DNA from: Garcia nutans | Taxonomy: Eukaryota; Streptophyta; Magnoliopsida; Malpighiales; Euphorbiaceae | Direction: 5' to 3' | NCBI GenBank assembly: GCA_947685225.1 | Contig: CANTUV010000026.1 | Coordinates: 56,443,501-56,507,500, forward strand | Length of the DNA: 64,000 bases | In this document: piece by piece, positions 61,318-64,000 of the stretch | How positions within the stretch are numbered: the stretch's first letter is position 1 | Layout of the letters: each line of letters begins with the position of its first letter | Made by a program: the position numbers and the translations under genes | Notes under the pieces: model-generated | Seen by the model: only the letters and a program-made list of their open reading frames with translations | What the model was told of the DNA's origin: nothing | Database searches by the model: none

Positions 61318-63081
61318 TCATTTGGGTCCAAGATGACCACGCCCACCACATTCTGAGCACATAATGTTGCCTGTTCCTCCACAACCTAAATAATAGCAAA
61401 TATCACATTGGATTAATTTTTTTTATTAATAAGACAGTAAATAAAGATAACCAGTACAAAATCCCATCTACAGTACAAAAACAAGTCATAATCGAAAGCT
61501 TTCCACATACATCGAGATACTCCAATATCTAACAGATGGACAGTCCCGCTTTAGGCTTAACCCCCAATATAACATTACATTCAATAAAAATTCAAATGAA
61601 ACAACCATAGTTTGCAGTTACCATGCAGTTTTTTCCATTTAATAAATATTATATACCAAAACTATTATTTACGATAGCAATGTCCCATAGAATGCAGATA
61701 ATAGAAAACCTAGAATTCCCACTAAAAGATTACAGCCAACCTTGAAAATCCTCATAATATGACAAAATTCTACTTAAACCTAAGAAGCCAAGTCATCTAT
61801 CTGCAGGTTCAAGATTCACAGTTCTCAAGAAATTGTTTCCTAAACAATTAGAAAAAAAAGCGCCAGAGACACCCAATTCTTGAGATTACAAATTTGCTGG
61901 AGCAGGAAAAGTCAATAAAACTCATTCAAGGACACTCCTTTGACAATAAAAGAAACAAGTATCCATCACAGAAATGATCTCAGTTAAAGATGTGTACCAT
62001 CATAAGGCACAGAATGTGATGCAGAACCTAGATGGTAATCATATAAGCCAGGAGTCAAACTGGGATATAGGAGTAAAATATAGTCCATAGAGTCAACGAA
62101 TACGTAAATGCATTTGTTAGCATACGTCATTTAAAGAGTAAGTAAATTTACCTAGGCACCGGACCTTGACAATGATACCCTGGCTCTCCAATATGGAATC
62201 AACATATAAACCTGAACCAGCACAAGTGGCGCAAAGCACTGCACCTTTGGCCTGACAATCAGGGCATCGAAGATTATCTCCAATTACTTTTTCAGCTAAA
62301 GATATACCAATCGGCTTCTCAATTCTCTCTTCTGGTATAGGTTTGTCATAACAAAAAAGAGATTCCAGGCCGCTTCTTCGTCTGTGTGCATCCCCCACTG
62401 CCCTTGATTCTGCCTGAAATATTGAAATAATTCCCTATTTAAAGGATTATAACTCATGAACATAATATACCTCCATACCAAAGAAGAAGGAACATACTAT
62501 CAATTATGAGAAGTCCATTTGAATTTGTGGCATTCTCTTATTATTTAATTTAATATCACTTCTTTGATTCTTATAAGCACATAGGCTCACATATTGGTCA
62601 GACTCCTCCTTTTAGATTGACAAATAAGCAACGATCATTACTCAAATAATAGAAACATATACTTTAGATAAACCATACAAAACCAGAAGTTTTTAATGCT
62701 TTAAAATCGAATGTGAATTGATAATACTAGACCTTTAAAAGATAACACAAAAAAAAGTGAAAATTGAGATAGCAATAATAAATATCTTTAATTCAAAATC
62801 CATTAAGTGATTATCCAGATCATAATTTTTCTCAAACAAAGAACCATCTACAAGAAAATAAACTAAAAAAAAAGGAAAACGGAAGAACTGACCTCATGAG
62901 GAGCAGAAGGAGAAACAGAACCGTTAGGAGTGATGGCATAGAATTTTTTCATGCGCCATCTTCCACCGAATCGAAACCGGTAACCAATTTTATTTTGGTT
63001 GTTGTGCTGATTACTTGACGAAGAAGAACAATAAGAAATCGGCAAAACAGTCGATGACCCAATTTTCATTGTAGAATCCAT
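61318..63081 (-). CDS. DnaJ-type cysteine-rich zinc-finger protein, plastid-targeted (172 aa)
   Basis: Three exons on the minus strand: 63081-62893, 62413-62152 and 61385-61318 (519 nt in frame with stop, GT-AG). Residues 1-60 are Ser/Thr/Asn-rich with basic residues and few acidic ones, like a chloroplast transit peptide. The mature part has SLFCYDKPIPEERIEKP and then four CxxCxGxG-type units: CPDCQAKG, CATCAGSG, CLGCGGTG and CSECGGRG. These form the two-zinc fold of the DnaJ central domain without a J domain. Family members such as BSD2 act as plastid chaperones, for Rubisco or photosystem assembly. The specific client is unknown. The third unit spans the exon 2/3 junction (CLG|CGGTG), which supports the model. 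Confidence 0.9.
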
Positions 63082-63089
63082 AGTTGCAA

Positions 63090-64000
63090 AACAAAGACAA
63101 TATAAACAGAGCTATTATACTTCAATTCTTCAATACCGTTACACAGGATTGGGATACTAAGCAAATCAAATAGATACTTTGCGAGTGAGATAGAACTTCG
63201 GAGAAATCGATTAAATTTGGTACTTTTGAGCTTAGGTTTTGTACCTTTCGTTGTTTGCGATGCAGGTAACTAGACATCCGATTTTTCTTTTCCCAATATG
63301 GGTTGGGTTGAAATTAAAGTCAGTAAGCCTTAGTGGGCCTTGGGCTGTCTTGCTTCCAATTTTCAATCAAACGGGGTGATGAATTTTATATGCCTACTAA
63401 GCACAGAAAATTGGTTGTGGATTCAATATTTTTTGGATATTTATAAAATATTATAAATATTATACCCTAAAAATAAGTTTTAACTTCAAAAATATTATAC
63501 CCTAAAATTTTTTTTAAAAATATTAAAATCAATATTTTTTTTTTCAAAAATACCTCACCCTTCTTTAAAGTAATATTTTTTAAAAAAAAATACACCATCT
63601 CTCATTTTAAGCAATATTTCATCATAAATTTCATCTTTTTTTTTAATTTACTATTAAATAAATATATTTCAATAAAATAATAAAATTTAATATTTTAAAA
63701 TATATTTTCAACTAATAAAATTAAATAACACTCAAAAAATTAAAAAATTATTAAAATATATAAAAATATATTAATAAAAATCATTAAATTTATTTTTAAA
63801 CCAATTTTATATATTATAAACATTAAAATTTTTTAAAAAACCGTTAATTTTATTGTATAGATATTGTGTGTATGTTATGTGTATATTATAGATATTGTGT
63901 AGATATTATGTTTATATTATGTATTTATTGTGTTTGTTGTATGTGTATTGAGTATATGTTATGTGGATGTTTGTGTGTGTATAAAATGAAAAAAATAAAG
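63090..64000. other. DnaJ gene promoter side and AT-rich repeat DNA
   Basis: The first ~250 bp are the upstream region of the DnaJ-type gene. From about 63400 the sequence is AT-rich repeat material, including the inverted counterpart of the repeat at 36240-36950. Confidence 0.5.
63470..64000 (-). repeat. dispersed AT-rich repeat, copy 2 (inverted)
   Basis: The reverse complement of 63700-63830 matches 36590-36720 over more than 100 bp, including AAAAATAAATTTAATGATTT and TTTTTTGAGTGTTATT. The adjoining TATTGTGTAGATATT units match the reverse of the ACATCTACAATA units near 36290-36540. The copy runs off the window edge. Confidence 0.6.

Overview
The window is nuclear DNA of a flowering plant, most likely a eudicot. 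It is about 70% A+T, its genes have many short GT-AG introns, and it carries plant-type copia, hAT, LINE and SINE elements. It encodes a PSY-type sulfated-peptide precursor and a plastid DnaJ-type zinc-finger protein. The species cannot be fixed from the sequence.

Layout. 1-13000 is AT-rich repeat-derived DNA: a LINE RNase H remnant (5900-6540), a copia element that has lost its reverse transcriptase (7783-11488), and LTR-like remnants. A small three-exon gene on the minus strand (13007-13703) encodes a 91-aa secreted precursor of the PSY sulfated-peptide family. 13860-21400 is intergenic, with a SINE flanked by a target-site duplication (15201-15387) and LINE pieces (19400-20304). A complete 19-exon BRF1 gene (RNA polymerase III factor TFIIIB subunit, 613 aa) fills 21400-35100 on the minus strand. 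Its first intron holds a 3.96-kb hAT transposon (30973-34934) with a perfect 8-bp target duplication. 38434-41453 is a dead MCTP gene (C2 domains plus transmembrane region). 42824-48072 is a dead GT14 glycosyltransferase gene broken by frameshifts, a mutated splice donor and a 598-bp hAT-type MITE inserted exactly at a splice donor. A second, more decayed copy of the hAT transposon lies at 53400-57323. The right end has two intact genes: an SLC44/PNS1 choline-transporter-like protein (58751-60625, plus) and a plastid-type DnaJ cysteine-rich zinc-finger protein (61318-63081, minus).

How the parts relate. The four intact genes are unrelated housekeeping, signalling or membrane genes; nothing resembles an operon or a biosynthetic cluster. 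What links much of the window is hAT activity: two copies of one transposase-bearing family, plus a MITE with similar ends and the same 8-bp target-site size. These elements have landed in or beside gene structures. Neighbouring genes 38-48 kb are decayed while genes on both sides are intact.

Limits. Gene models were built by eye from splice signals, reading phase and family motifs. Exon sums close in frame for the PSY, BRF1, CTL and DnaJ models, but no transcript or alignment was available.
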